From assembly GCA_009760885.1 (NCBI GenBank), contig CM019719.1, forward strand, positions 24,450,084 through 24,514,083: DNA of 64,000 nucleotides, in the 5' to 3' direction. Under the pieces are notes generated by a model. It saw only the letters and a program-made list of their open reading frames with translations. It was not told where the DNA came from and did not search any database. A program made the position numbers and the translations under genes. Source of the DNA: Achatina immaculata (taxonomy: Eukaryota > Mollusca > Gastropoda > Stylommatophora > Achatinidae). Each line of letters begins with the position of its first letter. The first letter of the stretch is position 1. Positions 46,701 through 57,090 of the stretch are shown here, piece after piece.

Positions 46701-49700
46701 GGGCAGAATTTGCTTTCCATATTCTGATTATCTGCAGAACTCTGCTTATGTATCTGATTGATATGATAGATCTGACTGGTATAATAGATCGATTGATATA
46801 ATAGATCTGATTGATATGATAGATCTGACTGGTATAATAGATCTGACTGATATAATAGATCTGATTTGTATAATAGATCTGACTGGTGTAATAGATCTGA
46901 TTAATATAATAGATCTGACTGGTATAATAGATCTGATTTGTATCATACATATGATTGATATAATAGATCTGTCTGACTGATATAATAGATATGATTGATA
47001 TAATAGATCTGACTGGTATAGTAGATCTGACTGGTATAATAGATCTGATTGATATAATAGATCTGACTGGTATAATAGATCAGTTGATACATGTTTGTGA
47101 TTTCTTTGAGAAAAAAGAAGGAATGCCTTAAGTGGAGAAAGTACTATATTAGTCTATCTATTGTGTAACTGAAAAGAAAGAAATAAGCAGCATTATGTGC
47201 TTTGTTTTTTAGTATATGCAAATTTTTTTGGTCTGCCCCTGCAGCACAACGATTGCTAGATCATGGTTTTGACCCAAATTCTTCAGACAGCAAAAAGAGA
47301 ACTGCTCTTCATATTGCAGCATCTCAGGGGTTGCACCAGTTAGGTACGAAGTTAGATTTACTTTAGATCTGTAGAAGATAGTGAGCATAGGGTGAGGTCT
47401 GTGTACGTGGGTATGAGAGAAGGGGAGAGAGGGAGAGAGAGATATGATTCTACTGTCAGTGTACCTAGCATTATCTGATCGGGGTCTCGATCTTGTGTTT
47501 CTGCACTTTCAAGTTCTGGAAGGATCCAGACTGGTTTCCATTGTGATCAGTAGATATCCAGTTATTTGTAAAAAACTGATGATAGCGTTAACATTATAGT
47601 TCTTTGATTTCTCATTCATATGAAACATTTTTTTCACACCTTTAGATTTACTTTAATGCAACGTCAGTAAATGATTATTTTGAATTATTTATAAAAAGGT
47701 ATTAGCTGTGTAAAGTGCTATTCCATTTGAGAAGAAAATATTATCTGCTATATTGTACTTATTCTGCTGTATACGAGGATTCATGGATGTCAGAGATAAA
47801 AAAATGTGATGATAGAATATGTCGTGACCCTTACATTCCAGCTAGCATGAGAATCTTACAGCATTATCCACAACAGCTGGGCCTCTGGGCCAGTAACATA
47901 ATCAGAAGAGACCTTTATGTGTTGATTTAAATACCCAGGGACAACTTTGACAGCCAACAGCACAGAGACCAGTGCACAAAATTCAGACTGTAAACAGGGC
48001 AAATCATCTTCACTAAACAGACAGACTTGCTGCAGACCACATTCCAGACTGTATGCTTTACAACAGATGAGAAGAATAAACCATGGAGCATCACTCAGTT
48101 GGAAAATCCTCAGAAACACCAGCTGTCATCAAAGTTATACAAAAGAAAAAGAAAAAAAGAAGAAGCAAAGACTAGCAAATTTTATTTATTACCTGGCACA
48201 AACAGGAAAGATGTACACTTTGTCAAATTTGATAGAAATATGCAAGTCTTCTGAAAGTACAGGCCTTGATAAATGTATTATTATCAGTTATGGTTACAAG
48301 TAAATAAAGTTGTTCTGTATAGAATGTTGTGCATGGATGTGTCCAATAGTTACAAGTAAATAAAGTTGTTCTGTACGGAAAGTTGTGCATGGATGTGTCC
48401 AATAGTTACAAGTTAATAAAGTTGTTCTGTACAGAAAGTTGTGCATGGATGTGTCCAATAGTTACAATTAAATAAAGTTGTTCTGTGCAGAAAGTTGTGC
48501 ATGGATGTGTCCAATAGTTACAATTAAATAAAGTTGTTCTGTGCAGAAAGTTGTGCATGGATGTGTCCAATAGTTACAAGTTAATAAAGTTGTTCTGTAC
48601 AGAAAGTTGTGCATGGGTGTGTCCAATAGTTACAAGTTAATAAAGTTGATATGTACAGAAAGTTGTGCATGGATATGTCCAATAGTTACAAGTTAATATA
48701 GTTGGTCTGTACAGAAAGTTGTGCATGGATGTGTCAAAAAATCTAACAGAAGTTGATTTATTTTAAGTGAGTCGCTTAGTTGCTGCAAGGGCCGATCCAA
48801 ATCGACAGGACATTTTAGGAAACACTCCATTACACTTGGGTAAGTAATTTTCTTCATTTTTTCCTGTTATTTTTAAGCTTTAGTATGTTTCTGAGACTGG
48901 CTACATTAATAGAGGTCTTAATTAATTAATTAATCATTTGATTAGAATTTTAAAATTATTAATAGAGGACATACAATTTTAGATTATACAGTTTAGGCTG
49001 GTTTCATTAATAGAGGTCTTTGTATTACATACAATTTTAGATTATACAGTTTAGACTGGCATCATTAATAAAGGTCTTTGTATTATATACAATTTTAGAT
49101 TATACAGTTTAGGCTGGCATCATTAATAAAGGTTGTTGTATTATATACAGTTTTAGATTATACAGTTCAGGCTGGCATCATTAATAGAAGTCTTTGTATT
49201 ACATACAATTTTAGATTATGCGGTTTAGGCTGGCATCATTAATAGAAGTCTTTGTATTACATACAATTTTAGATTATACAGTTTAGGCTGGCATCATTAA
49301 TAGAAGTCTTTGTATTACATACAATTTTAGATTATACAGTTTAGGCTGGCATCATTAATAGAAGTCTTTGTATTACATACAATTTTAGATTATACAGTTT
49401 AGGCATAACCATCACCAACTTTCTCCCCCCCCCCCTCCTAATTTTGATGCATGTAACAGAAAATTTCATCAGTATAATAAATCTGTAATATTCTATATAA
49501 TCTACTCACCTGTAATAACATTTTTTTATAAATCACAATATTCAAAAACAATGTTTTAAGTGTCCTACCAAATGGGAGCAAATGCTGAAAAATGACACTG
49601 ACAACGGCATGTATGCTTGACACCTTCCAAAATAAAGTGTCCTTGCAAGATAAAGGGAGCGTTCTGGCTAAATACCATCATTAATGAGCTCTTGTTAAGA

Positions 49701-52700
49701 GAGACAGACATGACACCACTGTCAGCAGTGATTGAAAGATGGTGCCAATGAATTCTTACCATGAGAAGCTTTTATGTGGATTCAACAGGGTAAAAGAAGC
49801 ATGGGACAAGTCAGACAAAAAAAAAATAGACATGGAGACATACAGCAGAGAGAATGTTGATAGATATAGGATTGATGAAACGATAGCAAAAGACCAACAA
49901 AAATGGATATGCTTGCTGTCAGCAGCCCCATCTGTCTTGGACACTGAAGGAACAAGAAAGAGAGATAAGTCAATAGTGGAAGTATTTTTTTTTCTTCTGT
50001 AGATGGGGCTGACATACACTTTTATAAATAAGTAAAATTTTTAGCCATTTAAATGGTCATGTTCACATTTGTAGCAGTCAGCACTCTTATGTCTTACTAG
50101 TAAATTGATCATCAGTTTTTTAAATGATATCAGTCTTATACTGTCTTTGCGGTCACATGACTTTTATGTTTGTGTCTTCCACATGTTCTTTCAGTTTGTG
50201 GTGGATGTAGAATTGTCCTGATTCTAATATTGCAGTAGCATATGTCAGTCTTCCCTATCTAAGTCTGCTTTGTCATCATTTTTAATTTTAGCAGTATTGT
50301 TGTCCCATCTTTGGTATGTAGTATTTCTCACTTCTTCTAAAATATTAAATTACCATACATTTTCATCTTATATTTTTTCAAAAGCCCCTTACTCTTTGAT
50401 CTTTCCCAAGCCCAGTTGTCTTTTATTTTCTCAGTCTCTTCACTGTATCACTACTTGATTTGGTAAGATTTATTTCACGGAGCCTAGTGTATTACTGTTT
50501 GTCTTATCACTTTTTCCTTGCATGCTGCAGTTCTGCTTTCTCACTGTATCAAGTCAAGCCTTATCACTACTTTTGTCATAGAAAATGACTCTTTCTGTTC
50601 GGGGACTTTCATCTCCTATCTTGGATTTCATTTTCATTTCAGACTAAGACTTTGGGTGTCGGATAGTCGAGTTGTGTGTCTGTGCCTAATCAAATCTTTA
50701 AGTTTGATTTTGGTAGTATTGATAAGTTGCCATGAGTGGTATATCTTTCTTCATTTCAGCTGTTTGTCGAGGTGACACTTGCACAGTAAATATACTTCTT
50801 AGAAGTGGTAAGAAGCTTTTCTTTTTTTTTTTAACATCTTTATTCTACTTATTGTCCGCATTTCAATATCTGCATAATTATCCACAACCCAGCGCGTCAC
50901 AGGTGGCGGATAGTGAAAGTCCTCCAGATATGGAGGATCCCTGTGAATAAGGATTTACCCAAATAAGCAGGTGCGGACCAACCGGTGGTAGACTCAGAGA
51001 GTGAGGTGGGGTAGTAGGTGACTCTACTATTCCTATAAAGTGCCTCAGGTGCTCAGTGAAAGGAATGCCAGGCGGGTAAGAGGCGCCTTAAAACCTCTTG
51101 CTCCCGCTGCCTTGCGGGTAGGACAGGGAGTCCAAATGCTAACGGAGAGTCCGTACACAAACCGGCAGAAGGCAACAGGAAACCACTGTTGCAGCTCCTG
51201 AGAACAATTATGCTTATTCAGCACAGTACTGATAGCTGAGAACCAACAAGACCTGCAAAATCTCTTGGATAAAGTCGCCAAAGAAAGTGAATAGAAAGGC
51301 CTTACTTTGAACACCAAAAAGACAGAGACTATGGTTACATCTAAGAAACAGAATCCACCAACATGAAGTATAAAATTAAATGGAACTATTCTAAAGCAGG
51401 TGCAGAAATTCAGATACCTTGGAGCAGTAATAACTTCAGATGGGAAATGCAGAACAGAATTTGGGAACAGAATAGGCCAACCAAAGACTGCATTTCAGAG
51501 AATGAGAAACATATTATCCAACATATCCTTATCAATGAATGTTAGAAAACGAGTCCTAAAATGCTATATTGAACCTATCTTGTTGTATGGAAGTGAATCA
51601 TGGACAATAGGCAAGTCTGCACAAAAATCATTGGAAGCAGCAGAAATGTGGTTTATTAAAAGAATGTTGCAAATCCCCTGGACAGCAAAAATAACTAATG
51701 AAAAATGTATGAGAAGAGCTGGAGAGAAAAAATCTTGTCAAAAAGATCAGAGAGAGACAATGTACTTTCATAGGATATGCAATGAGAAGAGGGGGCATTG
51801 AAAATATTATTACAACAGGAAAAATAGAAGGAAGAAGATCTAGAGGAAGACCAAGAGAAATGAAAGTGGACAGTCGGGATGGTGTGAGAGGAGATCACCA
51901 ACTGAGCTGATGGCCTGCATGAAGGATCGTGTACTCTGGAGAAGCATAATAGCCAATGCCAGTCGGCACGGCACCTAATGATGATTCTAGTTTTTAATTT
52001 TTTTAATAAACTTTTCCATTTTATAAAAAAGTGTTAAATTACACTGTAAAATTATTTATATCTCATAATCTTTCATGTTTATCATTGTATATGTTGTTGA
52101 ATGCTTTCTGAGTTGTGCTGTGAAAATGTTTTTTTTTTAATACTGCTTCTCTGTTGTTAATGTTGTGCATTTGAGCAGGGAATGATGAAAGATTGATGAA
52201 GAGCATGATGTTGATTTATGGAATACTGACTGTAGATGTTTAATTCTTGTGTCACTAATTGCTTGTCATGGCCTAAGTGAGTGCAAGTGCTCTCCATCAC
52301 AATGAAAATAACCCAACAAGCACTTTCTGGAAGATGGGGAAAACTCAACTGCCTTAGTGTAAACTTTCTCCAGATTTGTCTGCCAGAGTTTATTCCCCCT
52401 AGCCTTGTAATCCTTCAGTTCACCCAGTAGGCAACGGGGTTGACAGCCACAAATAGCACTGCTTACTGTCACTGTAGCAAATGAACCTGACCCGACTGAC
52501 TAATTTTTATACACTTTATCCATCCGTTCATCCATGTCCTTGGTCAGTTATTGGCAAAGCAATCACCACCCAGTACACCCTGTGACATTTTGCATGGCAG
52601 TAACAAATTCTCTCCACCTCTCATGATCTGCAGCCAGCCTTGTATTTCATGCACTTATTTGTTATGTATTAGGTGCTGATATAAGTCTGAGGGACAATGT

Positions 52701-55606
52701 TGGCCGAACCCCGTTGTGCATTGTGAGATCAAGACTTGGTACTCTTAGGCAGGACAAAAGCATTTCCACAGACAAGCTTATCAGTGAATGTCAGATGGTT
52801 TGTATCTCTAGAAATATAAGAATGTTGTTTTGGTGAATGCCAGTGCGGGTCTTTTATAGATAACATCAGAAATATGAGGATATTTGTAAATGCCATTGTG
52901 GGTCTTTGACAGATAACATCAGAAATATGAGGATATCGGTGAATGTCTGATGGTGTTTTCCTTGACAACTAACATTAAAAATTTAAGAATGTTGTATCAT
53001 TTAATAATAATCGATTATAACAGCTGATGGGAAATGTCACAACAAAATAAAAAGCAGACATGCCAAGTCAGCATTCCAGAAAATGAGAAACATCTTGCGC
53101 AACAGATCCATATCAATGGAAACAAGATTCTCAGAAAAGTACTTAAATGTTACATCGGGCCAGTTTTGTTTTATGGGATGTGAAAGTAAGAGAGCACAGC
53201 AAGAAATGGAGGACATGGAAATGTGGTTTATAAGAAGGATGTTGAAGATACCATGGACAGCCAAGAAAACCAGCGAAGATCAGAGGCATACAAGTGAGAT
53301 TTGTAGGACATTTTCTGAGAAGAGGAAAATTGGAACACATTGTGGCAACTGGAAAAATCAAGGGAAGAAAAGACAGAGGAAGACAGAGAGAGAGGTTACT
53401 GATGGGCTGTCAGTGTGGCTAGGAAGAAAGTCACTGGCGGATCTCATCAAGTCTAAAGACAGGGAATTGTGGAGAGAAATGATCGCCTATGCCACGTGAC
53501 ACGGCACTTGATTGATTATCGTGTAATATTTGGTATTTTCTTGATTACTGAAAGGCTGAGGGGAATAAACTATATGAGGATTTTGTATTTGTGATTGTGT
53601 GATGGTATATGAGTTAAAATTAAACATCAGAAATATAAGGATATTTTTATCAGCGAATGTCAGAAGTACTTGGCTTGACAGACTGACATAAAAAAAAAAT
53701 ATGAAGATGTATAAATTAATAATAAAAAAAAAAAAAAGCTAATTTCAGAAAAATCATATATAGGAAGGAAAGTTACCTGAAGTCATTTTGTATGTGTGTA
53801 TTATCTTTTTTCGAAAGTTCTCATAATGATTTAAGTGTTGAATACTGCAGCTTTAAGGATTATCTGTAGAGGTTATGATGGTTATTTGGACACTACACTT
53901 TGCTCTGAGCTGCAAGCCAAGGAGTGATTGGGTAGTTACACTGGGGTGTATCAAAAAGTCTCTGGACTGCCAGTAGGAAAAAAGCCTGCACCTGCCACTA
54001 AGTTGAAATGGGTCCTCTTGAAAGTACTCTCCTTGGGATGCTATGCACTGATCTTGGCACTTTTGCCACATCAGGAAATATTTATGAACTTTTTTTATTG
54101 TGTAACATTCCATGTGCCCTACAATTCTGCAGTATGTATAAACAAGTAAAAAAAACATAGGAACAGCTTTATTACTTAACGAGCACACAGTTGTGACATT
54201 TTGGTGTGAGCCTTAATCATACAAAAAACACAGGACGAAGAAATAGAGGGAGAAGATAAAATATATATTCACATGAAGGCTACCAAAAATAGCACTAACA
54301 TGGACACCACAGGGGAACAGAAGTAAGGGTAGACCAAAAGAGACACGGAGAAGAACAACAGAAAGGATGTTGAGCAATAGAGGGCTCACCTGGGCAAGAG
54401 CAGAAAAAAAGGCGAAGGACAGGCATTTGTGGAAAACCCTTGCGGAAGCCCCATGTGCCCTGGGCACTTAAGGTTCAGAGAGAGAGAGAGAATGCTATGT
54501 AAAAAATAGGAATGGAAAAACTAGAATAAAATAAAATGAATGGACCTCTTTGCTGTGACTTGTAAGAGGCTGTGTTCAGAAGTGTGCATGATGGAGTGTA
54601 CAGAAATGGAGACGTGATGTGTGATAGGTAAGTCGTAAGTGGGGAGGGGGAGGGGAACTGTGGAAAAGGGAGAGAGTGATACAGTGGTAATGTAGCTGAG
54701 AGAAAATGGAATAAGTGATTATAGTTAGAGTAGAGGGGTTGTAATCTGATGATGTGAAGAGGTTCTGAACTATGTGTTACAAGTGAGAAAGGAGTGGAAC
54801 TTAGCGAAGAGGGAATATGATTGTGGAAGAAGGGAATGTCAGGTGTAGCTGAATTGTGAGTTCAAACCATGTGGTTCCAGTGTCCCATATTTCTGAATGT
54901 AGTGGTTTTCAAGTGCTAGGCAGCCCAAATGCTCCTTAATGTCAACTTGACATTCATTTGAAGTGTAAAACTTGCTCAGAACTAAAGGCATCCCTTTATA
55001 TCATCATTAAATGCTGTCTGTGGCTTTTTGTGAGTGGCTGTAACTGTTTATTGAGCCTGAGAGAAAATTTCAAGCATGCTTTTCTTCCGGTGTATCCATT
55101 TTGTGAAGCCAAAAACCCATGCAACAGGACGTAAACATCTCCTGAACAGCCCAACCTGTGGATGTGAACCATGATCAGAAAACCTGAAGAGAAAATTGAA
55201 AGTGATCATTTTTTAATTGGATGTGTTTAAAAATGTGAGAGGCCCTCGCATGTTATATTTGTCAGCATGGGAAATTTTATTAGCAGAAATGATAAGAAAC
55301 ATTTCATTTAAAAAAAAAAAAAAAGATTAAATTTCCCTTTTTTTTTTTTTTTCATTTGAACAGATAAGTGACATCCTAAAAGTCCACTGCATGCAACAGA
55401 CAGAAGTTGATACATCAGGTCCTGGTGGTCTGTCTAGTTCAACTGTTGATGAACTCTGTAGTATGATAAAAACTGTCTCAACAAGGGAGCATGCAGATGA
55501 AGTTGCTGATACAATGATTGAGAGAATGTCACATTTACATATTGCACACAATGAACAAGTGCAGAAAAATATGAAGCAGACGTATAAACCTCATTTTATT
55601 TTGTAG
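37534..55606 (+). CDS. ANKRD54: ANKRD54-like ankyrin-repeat protein (8 exons, complete)
   Basis: Exons: 37534-37791, 39040-39259, 43527-43574, 47245-47343, 48768-48839, 50760-50807, 52673-52797, 55364-55606; 1,113 nt, 370 residues, ending TAG. All introns are GT-AG; introns 2-6 are all phase 1. Four ankyrin repeats cover about 164-280: RTALHIAASQGLHQL (ANK2), NTPLHLAVCRGDTCTVNILL (ANK3), RTPLCIVRSRLGTL (ANK4). The C-terminus VDELCSMIKTVSTREHADEV matches the human ANKRD54 end (DDLCTRLQMTSTKEQVDEV), which is what identifies the gene. In mammals ANKRD54 (Liar) shuttles between nucleus and cytoplasm and binds SH3 domains of Lyn and Btk; whether this holds here is unknown. The N-terminus (1-86) is acidic and weakly conserved. 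Human ANKRD54 is 300 residues, so this one is longer, mainly before the repeats. Confidence 0.93.
37999..38187. repeat. 37-bp minisatellite, 5 units
   Basis: Unit AACATAGTGCATCAATGCTA, then ACTTCATTGGCCGTGGC. In ANKRD54 intron 1. Confidence 0.95.
38345..39000. mobile_element. Penelope-like ends in inverted orientation
   Basis: The minus-strand element end (38345-38860) and a plus-strand end (38900-39000) share about 70 bp as an inverted pair: GGAACAGCTTTATTAATTAA at about 38412 against TTAATTAATAAAGCTGTTCC at about 38938. The coding part is lost. In ANKRD54 intron 1, ending about 40 bp before exon 2. Confidence 0.75.
39040..39259 (+). CDS. ANKRD54: ANKRD54 exon 2
   Basis: The acceptor is TTTCTGCAG|CTAAAA and the donor GGTCAG|GTAAAA. 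Residues 87-159 have a basic patch, RLARKQVLSRIG, just before the ankyrin block. It ends in phase 1. Confidence 0.9.
39310..39790 (+). mobile_element. LINE-a 3' fragment
   Basis: Plus-strand coding: [40 protein letters not shown], then [20 protein letters not shown]. The end is GGATATAAGATA. In ANKRD54 intron 2, about 50 bp after exon 2. Confidence 0.88.
40205..40415 (-). mobile_element. LINE-c 3' fragment
   Basis: Begins with CATCATCATCATGTGCCGTG, the reverse of the GATGAT tail, followed by the C-terminal coding seen antisense (ACMKDRILWRSIIA-like). It is short and 5'-truncated. Confidence 0.8.
40416..41090. other. intron 2 sequence with worn repeats
   Basis: 40770-40910 resembles 20666-20784 (CCCACTTTCCTCA, AGAACCAGTTTTACTGC), an unnamed dispersed repeat and the same sequence type into which R3 inserted. 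Nothing else is recognised. Confidence 0.5.
41101..42904 (+). mobile_element. R7: chimeric retroposon, R6 plus its 3' flank plus a second 3' end
   Basis: ACCACCCCTG is repeated at 41091-41100 and 42905-42914. From 41102 to 42772 the sequence copies 33482-35152 with two differences by eye (41230 and about 42718), including R6's own right target duplication, the Penelope-like end and the first LINE-a bases. At 42773 it switches to another copy of the retroposon 3' end (GGATCTCGTGTGGTCTATTT, then GAAGAAGAAGAAGAAG). In ANKRD54 intron 2. Confidence 0.93.
43527..43574 (+). CDS. ANKRD54: ANKRD54 exon 3 (48 nt)
   Basis: The acceptor is GTCATTGCAG|AAGAA and the donor CACAG|GTAAAG. It encodes EERRLLTAVRSADIST, the first helix of ANK1. 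Phases are 1 in and 1 out. Confidence 0.88.
43870..46550 (-). mobile_element. LINE with endonuclease and RT remnants, split by R8
   Basis: Minus-strand coding, N to C from the right: NVILMRNFNARLGTSRADVA and RLHELCSQHDLFITNTF (AP-endonuclease, around 46260-45983), then across R8 MFCKILENRLQPVTEPQLNE, TQMGFRKNRSCIDAIFSLRQ and SGVRQGCWLLPYY (RT). It is heavily frameshifted, and is a family other than LINE-a, -b or -c. It fills most of ANKRD54 intron 3. Confidence 0.8.
44812..45457 (-). mobile_element. R8: internally deleted GAA-tailed modular retroposon
   Basis: ATGGCTTCTCTG (44800-44811) and ATGTCTTCTCTG (45458-45469) form a 12-bp duplication with one mismatch. Both ends are present (minus strand GGCTCTAATGACTG to a GAAGAAGA tail), but all 88-bp and 108-bp tandem modules except fragments are missing; the join is near 44932. 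Confidence 0.87.
46752..47084. repeat. 18-bp minisatellite, about 18 units
   Basis: Unit ATAATAGATCTGACTGGT with variants. In ANKRD54 intron 3, about 160 bp before exon 4. Confidence 0.95.
47245..47343 (+). CDS. ANKRD54: ANKRD54 exon 4
   Basis: The acceptor is CCCTGCAG|CACAA and the donor TTAG|GTACGA. It encodes QRLLDHGFDPNSSDSKKRTA, then LHIAASQGLHQL. Phases are 1 in and 1 out. Confidence 0.93.
48293..48740 (+). repeat. 56-bp minisatellite, 8 units, with AATAAA in seven
   Basis: Unit GTTACAAGTAAATAAAGTTG, then TTCTGTACAGAAAGTTGTGC, then ATGGATGTGTCCAATA. Sense-strand AATAAA is present in units 1-7 and mutated to AATATA in unit 8. It ends about 27 bp before the exon 5 acceptor. Confidence 0.95.
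48768..48839 (+). CDS. ANKRD54: ANKRD54 exon 5 (72 nt)
   Basis: The acceptor is TTATTTTAAG|TGAGTC, preceded almost directly by a 56-bp minisatellite; the donor is TTGG|GTAAGT. It encodes SRLVAARADPNRQDILGNTP, then LHL. Phases are 1 in and 1 out. Confidence 0.93.
48946..49408. repeat. 58-bp minisatellite, about 8 units
   Basis: Unit TTTGTATTACATACAATTTT, then AGATTATACAGTTTAGGCTG, then GCATCATTAATAGAAGTC. In ANKRD54 intron 5, beginning about 100 bp after exon 5. A C-run follows at about 49427. Confidence 0.95.
49440..50750. other. ANKRD54 intron 5, no feature recognised
   Basis: A short open frame at 49739-50002 (plus) begins MVPMNSYHEKLLCGF but matches nothing I know and has no supporting splice context. 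Confidence 0.4.
50760..50807 (+). CDS. ANKRD54: ANKRD54 exon 6 (48 nt)
   Basis: The acceptor is CATTTCAG|CTGTT and the donor AGTG|GTAAGA. It encodes AVCRGDTCTVNILLRS, the helices of ANK3. Phases are 1 in and 1 out. Confidence 0.92.
50890..51985 (+). mobile_element. LINE-c, internally deleted, with 5' UTR-like start
   Basis: Starts with an RTE-type 5' region (CACAAACCGGCAGAAGGCAA, then CAGGAAACCACTGTTGCAGC), then jumps near 51230 to the RT C-terminal part ([58 protein letters not shown]), ending in CACCTAATGATGATT. The endonuclease and most of the RT are deleted. In ANKRD54 intron 6. Confidence 0.82.
52673..52797 (+). CDS. ANKRD54: ANKRD54 exon 7
   Basis: The acceptor is ATGTATTAG|GTGCTG and the donor CAGATG|GTTTGT. 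It encodes GADISLRDNVGRTPLCIVRS, RLGTL, then a linker (STDKLISECQM). It ends in phase 0. Confidence 0.93.
53020..53517 (+). mobile_element. LINE-b 3' fragment
   Basis: Plus-strand coding: [14 protein letters not shown] start, [40 protein letters not shown], and a TTGATTGATT tail. In ANKRD54 intron 7. Confidence 0.87.
54135..54870 (-). mobile_element. Penelope-like 3' end, split by a LINE fragment
   Basis: Contains GGAACAGCTTTATTACTTAA and GCACACAGTTGTGACATTTT at the left, and after 54490 the same tract found at 27070-27420 (TGTAAGAGGCTGTGTTCAGA, AGGTGTAGCTGAAT). It has no coding domain. In ANKRD54 intron 7. Confidence 0.78.
54283..54490 (+). mobile_element. LINE C-terminal fragment nested in Penelope-like end
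   Basis: Plus-strand coding resembles GRPKRDTEKNNRKDV...RAHLGKSRKK. Its end, CCCTGGGCACTTAAGGTTCA, preserves an unoccupied TTAA site matching the one filled by the MITE at 59579. A possible duplication (GAAGGCTA / GAATGCTA) flanks it. Confidence 0.7.
55364..55606 (+). CDS. ANKRD54: ANKRD54 exon 8 (terminal)
   Basis: The acceptor follows a long poly-T tract (TTTGAACAG|ATAAG). It encodes residues 291-370, including VDELCSMIKTVSTREHADEV and ADTMIERMSHLHI, and stops at TAG 55604-55606. Confidence 0.94.
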   Translation: MSDILKVHCMQQTEVDTSGPGGLSSSTVDELCSMIKTVSTREHADEVADTMIERMSHLHIAHNEQVQKNMKQTYKPHFIL

Positions 55607-56045
55607 AGCAACTGGCTTTAGTAACAAGATGCATTTTTTGTAGTCATCAGAGTTTGCATTTGTGAAAATACGTTCTTGTGTGCTATATCCTGAATGGACA
55701 AGTAAATTTTTGTTCATCATGTGTGAATTGAAATGCATTCACAGCGTCACGTATTTTAAAAAGCAATATCATATTTGATAAATAGAACACAAATAGTTCA
55801 CAGAGAAACAGAACACAAATACTTCATGGAAACATACAACCAGTGTCTGATGTTTGAGATATTAATAATTTTTTTTTATAAGTGAACCATCATCCTCAAG
55901 AAGTCAGATGGGCTTTAAAATCAATTTTAAGTAATCATTCAACACAAAACATTGTATAATTTAGTTTCACCATATTTAGGATGCCTATAGTAATCCATAA
56001 ATTCATATTTATCATAAATGGACCTATATTAACAAATGAAATTGG
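55607..56045 (+). other. presumed ANKRD54 3' UTR
   Basis: AT-rich sequence after the stop. I find no AATAAA in the first several hundred bases, so the cleavage site is undetermined. Confidence 0.4.
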
Positions 56046-56200
56046 TGTGAGCTGTCATCAACAGAAACAGCACTTGAGTGAGCTGTCATCAACAGAAACA
56101 GCACTTGAGTGAGCTGTCATCAACAGAAACAGCATGTGAGTGAGCTGTCATCAACAGAAACAGCACTTGAGTGAGCTGTCATCAACAGAAACAGCATCTG
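56046..56200. repeat. 31-bp minisatellite, 5 units
   Basis: Unit GTGAGCTGTCATCAACAGAA, then ACAGCACTTGA. Confidence 0.93.
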
Positions 56201-56929
56201 AGCTAACAACAAAGTGATTTTGTTTGGTTTCTGATCTTATATCTGGCTTATTCAGACAGTTAAAGGTCGTATATGTGGTGTGACAAAAGTTGCCGTTCTG
56301 AACAACAGTGAACAATACATCCACAGGTGGACTGAGCAGTTTTATGTGTTTGTTAATGGTCATCATTGATGATCTGTGAATGGACGCATCAGCAGCAGGG
56401 CATCTTGCTTACAACCTAGAGGCCTACAGGAGAGCTGTTAGGGAGGCAAAGTTCCGCAAGGGACGTGCAAATGACTGACTGATCACATGAAAGAAAGTAG
56501 TATTACCAGTACACCAGAGAGATACTATTTTGGTTTAAAAAGTCCAAGCAAAAAAAGTAGTACCAGTTTGATAGCTTGACTGTCAGAATGTAGAAAATGT
56601 TGATATTTTGAAGGCTTGGTGTACTGCTGTCTACTTGTAGATCAGAAAATCTTTCTCTTTCTATAGCACATGCATATCTATATATGAGGATGTGGTCAGT
56701 GAGATATATGAGCCCTAAACCTGCAACAAATTAGGTGGCCAGTTTACAGTGATGTGTCTAGGTTCCTGGCACGAGCTTGCTTTAATATGAGCATGCAACA
56801 GTAGTACATTGTCTTGTCTTGTGCTGTCTCCTTCTAACTGCAAACTGGTGTTCTTTGCAGCCGCTGCTGTGATGAGGCACAGTATTGTATGGGCATGGGG
56901 GCGGGTTATGGCAGCTGTTTTTCCAGTTT

Positions 56930-57090
56930 TAGATTGCAGCTAAAAAGCAAGGGGTGCGCAATGCTTCTTTAGCAGACTCCACCACTGTGGTGACGATCCA
57001 TATCCTCTTCACCAGGCTAGGCCTGTTACTGAGGGCATCAAAGAAGAGGTGGGGCAGGTTTTTGTCAGTTATGGTTTGCTTACCTTGACA
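56930..57090 (+). repeat. dispersed repeat, third copy
   Basis: GCTAAAAAGCAAGGGGTGCG, CAATGCTTCTTTAGCAGACT, CCAGGCTAGGCCTGTTACTG; see 7290 and 26290. Confidence 0.7.
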
